64,000 bases of DNA, from assembly GCA_032622095.1 (NCBI GenBank), contig CP136064.1, positions 137,037,954-137,101,953 of the forward strand. The letters are read 5' to 3'. A program made the translations under genes and the position numbers. Numbering within the stretch: the first letter of the stretch is position 1; every line of letters begins with the position of its first letter. The notes below the pieces were generated by a model. The model was not told the DNA's origin, ran no database searches, and saw only the letters and a list, made by a program, of their open reading frames with translations. The DNA comes from Siphonodentalium dalli. Taxonomy: Eukaryota; Mollusca; Scaphopoda; Gadilida; Siphonodentaliidae. This document shows positions 25,115 to 37,207 of this stretch, piece after piece.

Positions 25115-27470
25115 CATGTGAACATTGACACAATGTATCAATATGACGTGATTCTTTGACGTAAACAATGTAAAATGATACGCACGTAATGTAAAGTTTG
25201 TAAAATGAAATTATTTTTTTGCAACTATGGGTGTATGCCAATTGCTGGGCAGCGGATCGCGTTTCAAACCCCTGTGAAGTGAGTCATTGTAGAAAAAAGT
25301 TGAAAATTTCATGTCTGACACATCATTACTTGGTAACTTTAAGTACGTGTTTTCATTGTCTGATTTTCCAACAATCAGTAGGAATATTTTTGTTTACACC
25401 TCCGGTATCATATTTTTAAAACTTTTAGACTTTAGTAAAAATTGTTGTCTGACATGAACACCATTTTGGAAATGTTCCAGTCTTATTCAGTTTGGAAATT
25501 GCCAACAGTTGAAAAGCCTGGGTGCCGGTTGGAAAGTTTCAATGCAAAGCGGCGGGGGGGGGGGGGGGTGCAAATTGAAACTCGCGAAGGAGTTTGGTGT
25601 CTGGTTCAAGAGGAAATTCAACGTTGACACACCATAACAAAGACCATGTAGCCACGTCACTGATTCGGAGACCATAAATAGGTACATGTACATATTTCAG
25701 AAACTAAAAACTTCCCCGGGAATCATACTCGAAAGAGCAGATAGACCCTTTCACACCTCAATATAAGCCCCCCTCCGATTAAGTATGTACTGCATGGTAA
25801 TCACACAAGAATGGCCTGGTTGACAGAATATTGATACATTGGCGCCATATGCTCTGGTAAGTACTTTCCATTGTCATTTTCCAGCTGTTTTAAATGTTTC
25901 GCAGAGAAGTGAAACGAACGCTCTTTATTTATAACATATATCAGGAATATATAGACTAACACGGAACGCTCCGTGTAAATAACTGATTTTTGGTTGGGAC
26001 CCAAACATCGTGTTCAAACTTGTATTTGTTATGACTTCAATGCATCTTTTTGTGACATGTATTTATCGACCTATTTCGACACGGGAAACAATTCACAAGA
26101 GAATATTATTAGGTGTATTTTGGAGCGCAAACCGACAAGTGGATTTAAGGTACCGGTTGGAAAATACCGAATTAGGGGGAGGTTGTTCGAACTCCATGCA
26201 TAAATCAATCTCCTACATAACAGGGCGTCAGACACCGTAGCGAGGGGACAGAACTCTGGTAAACTTGCAGCTTGAGCATTTTATACAACGAAAGGGGGTG
26301 GTGAAATCGTAAATTCCTATGCTGGTAGTACACCCCCCCCCCCCCCCCCAACAGCTATAAGCATAATAGCATATTATAGGGTATACAACTGAAAGTGGAA
26401 CGGTATCCACTGTCGTAGGCTGAACTTAATTATCCATGGAAATCCATGACAGGGACGTGGCTAGATGGGTTTCAGCGTTGGGGAGGGGTGCATCCACCTT
26501 GGAATTTTCAACTGCACCCCCCTTTGGGGTTTGATTTCCCCAAAAGTTACTGGCCCCTCACAGCCTGGATGTTAGCATTATTCTAAATGGATCAGTCGTA
26601 TTTTTGCCACAACCAGAAAAGGAACGGAATGCACTGAGAACATTTTGAGATCCGAACCTGAAAATAGCAAACTCCTAACATCTAGACTGGCCTCAAGAAT
26701 TCCAATTGTTGGAAATTTCCAACCTGAGACCCCCCCCCCCCCCCACCCTAAGGTCGTAAAATTTCCAACTGATGCCATTTCAGTCAATTTTTTTTACCAA
26801 AAGTAGGACAATGTGCAAATGATGTTCCATAAACAATTAATAATTGTTGGAAAATCAAACTACGAGAACAATCTCAACCTATAATATTGTTGGTGTGACC
26901 GTGCGAAAGTTCCAATTAATGTTGTGTCATGTATGAAATATTCAACTGTTGACAATTTTGACCAAAGTTGTGGTGGGGTGGGGGATGCGAGACACATGTG
27001 CAACACCCCTGCCGCCATGTCCCTAAATACATGTATTATCACACATGGATCGTGAAAATTAGATAGTAATTAGAATGACATTTTCTTCCTCATACAGTCG
27101 GATGCCATCACACGAAACTGACATAAATTTATTTGTTTTCGTTTCTGACAATTGAAGGGTTAAACTTCAAATTCAAACTTTAAGTTGGTTGTGGAGGAAA
27201 TGAATCCGACGACGCACGCTTATCGTTGAAATTCCAAGTTATTCGGCATGATATTCTCAACTAAAGTACTTACCGGTACTTCTTCGGGTCCCTATAGCTG
27301 GTGATGGTGTTCCGTGGTGCATTATCCAAATAATAATCCATTAAACCGAGAAGCTCACTCAGAACACAAATGCAAGTTCAGTCAATAAACCAAAGCGTTA
27401 TTTGAAAAAGAAACACGCGACCAGTTAAGAATGACGTTAAAATGACGCTACGACGTAATCGACCGATTTC
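25115..27470. other. Interior of the 10.7-kb element, C/G runs
   Basis: A G-run at 25,554-25,568 and C-runs at 26,333-26,349 and 26,730-26,744 punctuate AT-rich sequence. Part of the poly-G module recurs at 26,860-27,010. No gene seen. Confidence 0.4.
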
Positions 27471-27477
27471 TCCACAA

Positions 27478-27961
27478 TATGACCAACGTTGGGCCATCGT
27501 TGGTCCAACGTCGACATCTAACGCACCTACTAACCTCACATATCGCCTAGTGCTTTACGTTTTCAACGTCGGGCCAACGTTAAACCAGCGGTAAAACCAA
27601 CGTTGCCCCAACGTTGGTTGTCCAACGTCGGGCCAACGTAGCCATGTTTGAAACGTGCAAAATCTGACGCATGTCGACGTTGCGCCATCGTTGTACCAAC
27701 CACAAAATCCGACGTTGCGCCAACGTAATTATTCCAACAAGTCGACGTTGGGCCATCGTCGTACCAACCACAAAAGCCGACGTTGGGCCAACGTAATTAT
27801 TCCAACGCAAGTCGACGTTGGGCCATCGTCGTACCAACCACAAAAGCTGACGTTGGGCCAAAGTAATTATTCCAACGCAAGTCGACGTCGGGCCATCGTC
27901 GCACCAACCGCAAAAGCCGACGTTGGGCCAACGTAATTATTCCAACGTTGGCCCAACGTCC
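27478..27961. repeat. Right subterminal array: four 70-bp units rich in ACGTTGG
   Basis: Units begin gtcgacgttgggccatcgtc at 27,673, 27,741, 27,811 and 27,881 (periods 68, 70, 70). Each carries gacgttgggccaacgtaatt in its second half. More degenerate ACGTTGG words precede them from 27,484. Confidence 0.9.
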
Positions 27962-27977
27962 GTGTGCTATCTGGGGT

Positions 27978-30653
27978 CCCAGAAGGAAGAACGACTTCAC
28001 ACCCATAAAGTAAGGTTGGAATCACATATATCCTGTAAATATGAATAGCAGTTTCCGGGTCAATTCCATTCATACCATGCAGCCCTACATGAAGAATACT
28101 ATAACATGTGCGACGGGCCTTTCGTATGCTGTTATCTACAGTCTTTGAAGCAGTTTTGTAATAGATGTTGACAGCACGATACCTAAATGAGTTGTTTCCT
28201 CTACGTGGGGCATTTCACTGTTACACAGAAGCCAAGGTGTACTGACTGTTGATTTCCTTCTTGCACCAGGTCTAACTTCCACTGTAACACTTTTCTTTGG
28301 CTGTAAGGTATACTGATGTAGTTCACTGTAGTGTTGTGCACAGTTTATTAACATTTGCAACTCGCCAGGTTTTTTTGCAACAAGCACGATGTCATCCGCA
28401 CATGCTGTAGCACACACATCGATGTTTCCTATACTTGCACCAGCACCAGCATTTTGAAAAGAATCCAATAGGTCCTCCACATATAACTTATACATATCAC
28501 TGCTTAAAATTTCACCTTGACGTACACCTTGTTGTATCTGGAAATTTTCAGACACATCGGTTTTCCATTTCACCACCGAATTACCGTTGTCGTTTAGGTT
28601 GTTAATCAAGTTCCATACACATGGTGCGATGTCATAGAAATAAAGTTTTCGCATTAAAATTGGAAGGTTCACAACATCGAAAGCTGCTTTTGCACCCAGG
28701 AATGTCAAATAAACAGGAACAGCGTTATCTGCACTGTCTCCCAAAGCCTCTTCCAGTATCAGCGCACTATTCATGGGAGAAGCGCCAGGTGTAAAACCCC
28801 TCTGCAGCGGAGACTGTCTCTCTAACGTATCATTACGTAAATGTTGCCTTATGATAATTTCCATAACCTTCAGCAGGATCGGGAGAACCGTGATGCCTCT
28901 ATAATTGCTGGATACCCTCTTGTCGCCCTTATTCTTATATACAGGGTTTAGTATACATCTTTTCAATGAGTCAGGTATATGTCCAGTACTAAATATTGTG
29001 TTGATAACATCGGTTGTGTAGACCAGACCTGCTTCTCCGGAAAAAAGTAGGTGTTCGGCCGTAACACCAAATATGTCAGCAGCCTTTCCTTTGTTGAGTT
29101 TTGTAAAGGCACTCTTCACCTCAGATACATTTGTAGTTAGAGGATCCACAGACTTGAACGGCTCACAAATTAATTTCATATCATCACCACAATCATCTAT
29201 GAATTTACATTCATAGTTGGGACAGTCAGTAGGTTCAGCTAGTGTTTTGAAATGTTGGTGCCAACTATTTATCACATCCTCATAATGAAAAACACTATCA
29301 CCAACCGTAAGATCAGAAATGAAAGTCACACCTTTAGATCGTTGTCTCTTGATTATCTTGTAGAACATTTCTTTGTTCTCAGCTCTTGCATTCATAATCT
29401 GAGCTCGTTCTTTATAGCTACGATCACATATTGCACGACGTACTTCTGCCTTGAACATCTTTCTGATGAGTGTTTTCTCAGCTAATAAAGCATTTCCTTC
29501 ATCTATTTGTCTACCAGCAGCACACCACATGTAAAAAGCCTCTCTATTCTTATGAAGTGCAGCAGAAATGTCTGGATTCCAAACTTTCAACTATGGTTCA
29601 CTTTTCTTCTTCAAATTACATTTAGTCAGACTTTGTGCAGCTTCAGACATAATGGAATTGAAGTTGTCTACTCGGCACTCAGTGTAAACAGGAGCAGCAG
29701 CCTGAAGCTCAGCTATTTTCTCGGACACCACAATACTATACTCTGACCTATCGATCTTCTTCCAGTTGACTTTACGATTAACAGCAATAGATGCAACAAC
29801 CTCATTAGAGTCTGTATTAATCAGAGGGAGTTCACATGTAACAGTTAATTTCTTTGGCAGATGGTCAGAAGTATTTGGATTCAAGTCACATAGCACTAAC
29901 GTCTCACAATGGGAACAGAATATAATCAATTTCACTAACAGGTGTACCTTTAACATTGAGAAAGGTATTGCTGATGCAGTCTGTTTTAAGCTTATGCTCA
30001 TCCATGAAATTTTGAAGAACCAATATTCTTTCAGGAATGTTTTTGTTAGATAAGTCAGTATTGAAGTCACCACCAATAACTATATAGTGTGTTTCTTCAT
30101 ATTTCAGGAGAATCTCATGCATTTGGTCAAGTATTGTTTCAAACGGTTGGAGTCCCATGTTGCTAGTTGGCATGTAGATAGACAGTAGCAAAATAGGTGT
30201 TTTGAAAGTAAGTTCTATGCACTGAATACGTGATCCTCCATCAGGAATTGGTCTCAGAAACCGGTCAGAACTGCAGTTCCATAAACAAGCTACGCCACCA
30301 TAGCCTCTTGGTAGACTGCGTGGAGATGAGGGACTATCCATGTCAACTGCTTTACCAGCACCAAGAAGTTTTGAATGAACGTCTGCAAGTAGGGAAAGTT
30401 CACAGCTAAACAGCCAGTGCTCTTGAATAAGGAAAAAGTCTGCCATGTCAAATAAAGCATTAAAGGTATCAGCTGAGGTCTTGATGTTTTTACAATTGAA
30501 TGAGATTACACGAAATGTGGTATTGTCCATGTCATGGGTGCAATCTCGAACTGTTTTGGTTATCTCTCGTATGTCAGCTGATCTGCCTCCCGAAAAAACA
30601 GGTACGTTCCTCAGTGAATCTATCTCTCGGACACGTGAACGTTTTGCGGTCAC
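27978..30653 (-). pseudogene. LINE-A ORF2: endonuclease and reverse transcriptase (5' part)
   Basis: This polyprotein drives retrotransposition. The endonuclease (30,540-29,930) shows FRVISFNCKN, LIQEHWL, YGGVACLWN, GGDFNTDL and SEIDYI. After a frameshift the linker continues to an in-frame TAG at 29,591-29,593. The reverse transcriptase (29,590-28,140) shows SNYRGITVL, QGVRQGEILS and the catalytic CADDIVLV. Motif A reads FLGAKAAFD, so the first catalytic aspartate has become glycine. A second frameshift near 28,170 leads into IYVIPTLLYGCEVVLPSGT, where the 10.7-kb element interrupts it. The copy is dead. ORF1 lies 46 bp upstream. The clade is not assigned. Confidence 0.93.
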
Positions 30654-30699
30654 CTTTCACATGCTTCAATTTTGGTTTCGATATAGGCTCAGCTAGAAT

Positions 30700-31882
30700 T
30701 TACTTTGAATTACATGTATCTTTACATCTCCAGTCAGGTTCAGGAACATGTGAAGTTACATTGATAGGAACATCTGGTTGTGAACTACATGTACTCTCTG
30801 CATGTTTATGGAAGGAACTATTAACATAGCTAGACGTATGTTGATTGTCAATGACACTTAGTTGAACAACTTCCTCTGGTAAACAAATAATTGGCGAGTG
30901 AATCACATCTGACTTGTTACTAGTAGTACTCTCTGAGGGTTCATGGATACTCACATTTCTCTTTCTCGATGCAGATTTATTATTTTCTACCACTTCAGCA
31001 TGATTCTGATCAACTTTGAATGTTGTTGAAGCAAAGTCAAACAGTTTACACACATCATCAACTGCTTTTGCATCCATTTTTTTAGAGTCAACTGCCTTTG
31101 TCAGATTATCAACTGTTGCATCAATCAGTGAGATGATGAAACTGGAGACTTTGTCATGCAGATGAATCATGGCGTTAGATACTGGTCCATTGGTATTGAA
31201 CTGCATATCACATTGTGGAGTGTCAATTTGTTTTTTGAGAATGGAATTAGTTCTCTCCAGTTCTTTAACCTTTGACTCTAGTTTCTCAATATAAGTTCGA
31301 AACCATGTTCTTTCTGCATCAAATTCTTCTATCATCTTTTCCTTCACTATGAATTATTGTTCGCGTTTTCGTAACTTAGCTTCCCTTGCTCTGATCGATT
31401 TACTATTCAGCTGCTCATTATTGGTGCTATTTAGATTGTCATTGTCTGAAGCACAAACAGTATGATCATTGTTGACACAGGAAACTGCTGAACTGGGAGG
31501 TACATAAACTGTGGGAGCGAAAGAATCTTCTGAGGTGGTAGGTGCCGATACTGTGGGAGGAGGGGTATTGATAACCTCACAGTTTATCCTGAGGTAAAAT
31601 TTCAAATCTGTTTTATCACATAATTTGCCCATAAAAGCATTTTCATAATTATCGGTAAGACACACGTTTATATCAGCGCATGCAATGACGTCACACCGTT
31701 CTTCAAATGACTTGCGATCTATGCAGTTTATGTTTGTTGTTTTCGATAAATAGTTCGCTTTGCTTTGCGTTTCTTTGATTATGTGATAAAAGGTATCTCA
31801 CACTCGGTAAACCTCGGCTCAAATCGAATTTAATGAACCGACTGAACTCAGTTGATAAATTCTGTATAAAAGAGAAACTCAT
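30700..31882 (-). pseudogene. LINE-A ORF1 (coiled-coil nucleic-acid-binding protein)
   Basis: An ATG at 31,882 opens a 59-codon frame (MSFSFIQNLSTEFSRF...) that ends at 31,703. A second frame, overlapping from about 31,800, carries on through CDVIACADINVCLTD, a proline/threonine-rich stretch (PPPTVSAPTTSED) and a heptad-rich segment (YIEKLESKVKELERTNSIL) to a stop at 30,700. A TAA at 31,354-31,356 interrupts it in frame. Position upstream of ORF2 and the coiled coil suggest LINE ORF1. No zinc knuckle or RRM is visible to me, so the function is inferred from context. Confidence 0.7.
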
Positions 31883-31899
31883 GCGATATTTATCACATT

Positions 31900-32590
31900 A
31901 CATACACACGAGACAACAAGGCTCAAACTACATTTAATTTTTCGAGAATCAAATGCTGAATCAAGTTAGTAATAAAGCACTGAAAATTGAAAAGTTTCGC
32001 GAGAATAATTACGAGAATCGATTCATTGATTGTCGTTGAATCTTAAAGGCACGGGCTGCGTTCATTGCATAAACATTGATATTTTTTCAAATCGCCACCA
32101 ACAGAATGAATATTAAATTATATATAGTTTTGTTCATATGCCAAACATTATCAGCGCGTAAATAGTATATTGTGCCAAGACGTACGATGGTGGACGTGAA
32201 CAACAGCCTGTTCGTGTTGCAGAAGTTGTGCTTCTGTTTACATAACACAGCGCATTTCTATTGTTTAATCACACAAACATGATATAAACGCTCTTTATTA
32301 TTTCCATATCAGGAAAATAGCAACAAACAACGCTCTTTATGTTTAAAATATCCAGATCTTAGCAAAAGCCTGGAAACGTAACGTTTTTTCTGTTTATGGC
32401 GGTTTTTTGACAGAGGTGAATATTTTAACAGCATACCCACCGCCAACGCCACCGATATCTTTAGGCCTGCAACAATGTCCCCCAAAATTGTGTGTCCTGC
32501 CATGTGGAAATAATGGTACTACGTTATTATTGTGAATTTTCTTTTCCGTTAAGAGCATTGGGGTCTCGAAAGCATGGAAATTCACCTGTC
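31900..32590. other. LINE-A 5' flank and dispersed-repeat copy 3
   Basis: The LINE 5' UTR border cannot be fixed. 32,385-32,475 is the third copy of the repeat at 45-165. The word cgctctttat occurs at 32,288 and 32,331, as it does near 25,918, 48,698 and 49,479. Confidence 0.4.
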
Positions 32591-32899
32591 ACCAAAGATT
32601 CGATGAACTACGAATCATGTTAGCTGATTTTGAATCTAATCTAATTAGACAAACGATTCCGAATTGCAATGAATCGAATCGCAGGGCCCTAACAGAAAGT
32701 CGGGGACAAAAATAAAACAAGAGGTAAGCTGTCGCGTGGCATTTGCCCCCGACCGTAACAATTCGGATTAAGCATGGACGAAACTGCGGATATACCAGGA
32801 GGTCTATATGACCATTCCAAAAGAAGTTCGTACTAGAAATTCCGGACACCCAAAAACAAGCGATCCGAAAACCCCAAAACAAGCAAACATTCAAATGTT

Positions 32900-33285
32900 C
32901 TAAGTTGAAAAAATGGCAAAAATCATCAGATCATACCCAAATTCGCACTTGACATGTATTTTCATATAACTGATCCAGAAAAATAAGGGATTTGCAATTG
33001 TACCACCAAAGCTCACGCTATCATATGGAAACCCAATAAACAAGAGAAAAATTGAATTTTCTAAGTAAAATAAAGGGCCATAACTCTGGTGAAAATTGGT
33101 GGACGAAACCGCGCTATGCATGTAGCTGTTCCCCCATGCTGCTCTGTCACCATACCAAATATCAGCTAAATCGGCCCAGCGTTTGCTGAACAATAATGCA
33201 AAATGTTTGTACGGACGGACGTACGGACGGACGTACGGACGGAGACGTCGACTATATACCCGCCGACTTCAAGTCGGGGGCATAA
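32900..33285 (+). mobile_element. ACGG-microsatellite element (pearl/HINE-like)
   Basis: The core (gccataactctggtgaaaa, catgctgctctgtcaccata) is followed by an acggacggacgt microsatellite (33,208-33,243), then gacgtcgactatat and a hairpin ccgacttcaagtcgg (33,259-33,273). Homologous to 12,600-12,800. The element class is inferred from the microsatellite and hairpin arrangement. Confidence 0.5.
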
Positions 33286-33879
33286 TAAGCCATGGACCTA
33301 CTGAATCGAATGTTTTCTAACTTGTAACACCAACGACATATTTAATTTTCTTTGGTCTAATGAGAACTGCAAAGTATTGTATATATGCTAATATATACTT
33401 CAATGCACCAAAATATATATTGCCTACCATGGCTACACGAACTTACTATTTGGACACAACTTCCCCAAAGAGAATATTTTGAAGCAATATAATTTTAAAA
33501 TGTGCATCTGTTAGGGTGGTCTCCATCGTCCAGTCAACATCTACTCAATTAACTCGATTAACGATCTTATTGGATCCAGGTATGTTCAATTACTGAACTG
33601 CTGTCCCAGACTTGGAAAGCAGCTCGAGCTGTCCACTACCTGATTTCGTTTATTATTATTGCTGAAAATCATTGGTATTTGGTATATGGCGTATAAGTGT
33701 ATAAACGTTTGCATCCTGTACTTGATTTAAACATTAATTTGGTTACATTCAACATGCTCGGAATTAGGTCAAAATATACTTATGTTGTTTTGTTTACTTT
33801 TGATGACTAAATAAAATACTGGACACGCGTTAAAATTTAATTGTTTATGGTTTATTATAATAAAGTTATGTAAAACACA

Positions 33880-34955
33880 CCAGTGTGGTGATCACATATA
33901 AATGGAATAAAATCTTGATCAAAGTACTGGTAGTTATTTTTACAAATTTATAAACCAAATTGACAATGCACATCGCCATTTCTATATATTAATTAAATGC
34001 AGTGACTCTCAATGGCAAAATAAATACTTTTCATTAGTTTATCGTTGAGAGTCGCATCCTGAATTGAGAAATAAATATTTACAATTGAGCCTACTAGTAG
34101 TTCGCTCAGACGATTTGCTTCAGATTTTCTGGCGATTCTCGCAGAATGCTACATCCCGCCTGTTGGATAATGGCCCTGAATGCTAACATATTTTTAGATC
34201 ATGTCAATATCTCTTCTCTGGCTAATTCTCTAGATTTACCTGTAGCTCTACAAATAGATCAAACTCCACCTGTACAAAACCTTGGAACTTTTTTAAAGTT
34301 TTGACAGGGAACATTACAAAGTCCAAAAAATAACACAGGAAAAATAGTTCTTCGTTATTTCTTGACTGAATGACCCAACCCGAATTGTGATGATGTAAGT
34401 GATTTTGTGAGCGATTTTGCTTTGCTTACAATAATTTATGCAATTTATCCTCAAGTTATATTTTCGACTTTACATTAAGGTTCCCGTCAAAACTTCAAAA
34501 AGTTCCAAGATTATGGATAGGTTGCATGGAATATATGATGTGTATGGGCGTTAGCCAGAGTATAGATTTGTGGCATGATCTATACAGTTATTTTTACACG
34601 CAGAACAAGTACATAATAGTCTTTAATAATATTATGTGTGTAATTAACCAAAAGTTTAGTTTATATGGGATGTCTGTCTGGAACAAACTGATGCCGCCAA
34701 TATTAAAGTGATATGAAACATTTTGTTGGGTGATCAAAAGAAATGTAGAATAATCTTGCTCAAACTAGTTATTTTTATGAATATTAATCCAAATTTACAA
34801 CACACCGACAGTCATATATTTATTAAATGCAATGCGTATATTAATGGCAAAATCATCTGCATTAGCTTATCGAAGATTGTTGCGTCCCGAATCGAGATGT
34901 AAATATTTACAATTTAGCGTAGATCAGACAGTGTTTTCTATGGGAGGCCAAATTC
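33880..34955. repeat. Direct repeats enclosing a pair of inverted arms
   Basis: 33,885-34,115 and 34,718-34,940 are diverged direct copies (gtgatca..., tagttatttttac, attaaatgca, aaatatttacaat). Between them, 34,190-34,320 and 34,485-34,600 are inverted copies sharing ttggaactttttgaagttttgac-like and ctctggctaa words. A related copy lies at 45,500-45,720. This is probably a MITE inserted in, or part of, a longer repeat family. Confidence 0.5.
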
Positions 34956-36140
34956 ATATTTTATAGCTAATTACTCTTAAGCGTTATTAGCTCACTAACA
35001 ACTCCATTAGGCTTGAATATTAATGAGCTGGGCTAGCTGTCACAAGCTGGGAGTTCTGTCCATCTTTAAGTAAAAATTAGTTTAAGTACCGCTGTGTCTC
35101 TCGACTGAGAATTAACTAAGGAAACCTTGGTCTAATTATAACTTACAGACTGCATACACTCCTTGACAGGTTTATCCAGATAACAATTTAATTGTTTATC
35201 AGCTGAATATAATAAAAAAAACACGACAAAAATTAGCACAGAAGATGTGTGATCAATATAACTTTTTCGGTTGGCGATTATCGCAATACGAAAATTTATA
35301 ATATCTTGAGTACGATTGTGTTCCGTCGTTACAATAATGTATTTCTTTAACTTCCCGAGATAACAAACTGGATTCATGCAGGCCACCTAGTTTGTTTCAC
35401 GCATGTTTTCACTACACGGTGGAGGGCGGTTTGCAGTAAATTGAACGTGGTCATGAAAAAAATAACGCAGTGTATGGCGGTAACGAGCACCAATAACGCG
35501 GTGACCTGCGGTGCAAAATGTTAACCGCGGTATTATGGTGGTATCACCTCAGTAAGTACCGACCCGTAACCTCGTTAACAGCTCGATTAATTATATCATA
35601 GCAAAGTAATGTACGTTATACAACATATTTTTATGGAGCATAGTATGTGATTAGATGCGACAGCGCCCAATGTTTATGTTTTCAAATGAGAGAGAACTCT
35701 AAGATGCCCGTTATTTTCGTAAATTATTACTTTTATGAAATAACGGTCAAGTCTATAGATTTACACCACAAAAACACAACCTTCGCAAAACGTATAAGAA
35801 ATGCTAAACCCAGGGTGGGTGGGCTTGGCCTTGGGGCGCGCGGATGGACACGTACTACAAAAGTCAGCCCAAAACAATCACGTCGTATTTAATCCCAGAT
35901 ATTGCTTTTATGGACATTCTGCTGCATTCAATTGACAGTGCAATATCAGGTCTTTCATATTTGGAATGGAAGAAGAAAAACAAGCGACAATTAATGCCTT
36001 TTATGCGCATAATACTGCAGTAAGTCACAAATACATAAAATTTTCGGAATCGGAAACCGGCAGATGTCTGTCCTTTCGATATATTAATTTTATCAAAATG
36101 TACATGTAAAGATTGTTTTCTAAATTTTCTACAATCAATA
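34955..36140. other. Gene-free stretch
   Basis: AT-rich, with a GC-richer patch at 35,400-35,560 full of gcggt/accgc words that may be a degenerated repeat. No coding recognised. Confidence 0.35.
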
Positions 36141-37175
36141 AGCAGGTACTCTGGCAAATGTGAGAATACAGCTACAATGGCTGAATTCAGCTAACCTAGC
36201 TGTATTCAGCTATATATTATACCCTCAAACCAACTGTTTTTCGATATAAACTATAAGCGCTAATTTGCACATCGAAAATAGGCTACCATATTCTCCGCCA
36301 CTCTCAACCAAATCACAAGTTTTGTGACAAAGTGCATGGCTTTTGTCGACACGGCGATGCTGATTTTGTGTGAAAATTTTCTACAGCGGTCGATGTCGGT
36401 CATAATGGTTTAATAACACTCTTGTACAATGAGGAATACCTTGAAATGTACATTAAATACAATATTCATCACCGAAGATGGAACTATTCCCGGATGTATG
36501 ATCAATAGGATGCTTCTAAAACGCTGTTTGTTTGGTGCGAATAGGTCAAAAAGGGAACATCTCGAGCCAGAGATTAACGGAGCGAGTTCCAATCACTGCT
36601 TGAGCTGACTATCCGCAAAAATACGGAAACGCATAGCTGTCAAATTCAATGCGAATCGCGAAAATACAAACAACAATTAGTTAAACCCCTGTCACACTCA
36701 GGCCGGCGCTCTCACTGCGCTGCAAAAGTACCAACATATGAGTAACACGCAGGAGGAGCGCCGAAAATTGTCAAACTTTAAAAACAAAGTATGCTCCTAT
36801 TGCGTTCCTACTTTGTCAGTCTCACGCTCTTAGTGCGTTCAAGTAGCTGTCATTGTGATGCTAGTACGTTCTCAATAAGTTCGCAAAACGTTCTCTGCGC
36901 GGGCGCGGAGAGTATAGATAGCGCCTCCTGCGTTCTCCAGTCATAGTCAGTGTTTATGTTGTGGGGAAAATACCCTACACTCCGCAATAGATTAGCTGTC
37001 CGATTAAACTACTGTCACACTCCGCTGCGATCAGGCCGGCGCTTGTATTGCGCTGAAAAATAATCAAAGCGCCAAGCAAAGCGCAGTTAGGTATCCAAGA
37101 ACGTATTGGTGACGCAGTGGACACTGGCTAGGACGGGAGAGGGTCTCCGTGATCGCCCCAGAGCGCCAGAGCGCC

Positions 37176-37207
37176 GCGCTTGTTTTGTGCATGCACAAAA
37201 CAAGCGC
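37176..37207. repeat. 32-bp perfect palindrome
   Basis: Centred on tttgtgcatgcacaaa, it extends to gcgct and agcgc at the edges. It is repeated with one or two changes at 39,741, 40,772 and 41,124, that is, once per end-unit of the TTAA element. Confidence 0.9.

Larger units (their letters stand above)
17313..27975. mobile_element. 10,663-bp DNA element inserted in LINE-A (CCC ends, GT duplication)
   Basis: The ends are perfect 14-bp inverted repeats (CCCAGATAGCACAC at 17,313-17,326; its complement at 27,962-27,975). Inverted identity extends to 34 bp with only two mismatches, through ACGTTGGGCCAACGTTGG. Both sides are flanked by GT (17,311-17,312 and 27,976-27,977). Deleting the element plus one GT restores the LINE codons for SGTTLKK, so the borders are exact. 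The two subterminal regions are arrays rich in the palindromic word ACGTTGGGCCAACGT, with different unit lengths left (210 bp) and right (70 bp). The interior contains satellites, G-runs, a Helitron-like end and a nested inverted-array element, but no transposase I can recognise. It is therefore probably non-autonomous. I cannot assign the superfamily. Confidence 0.85.

Noticed and set aside
32589-33193. Two open frames near 32.6-33.2 kb
   Set aside because: They lie in an ACGG-type repeat and lack motifs.
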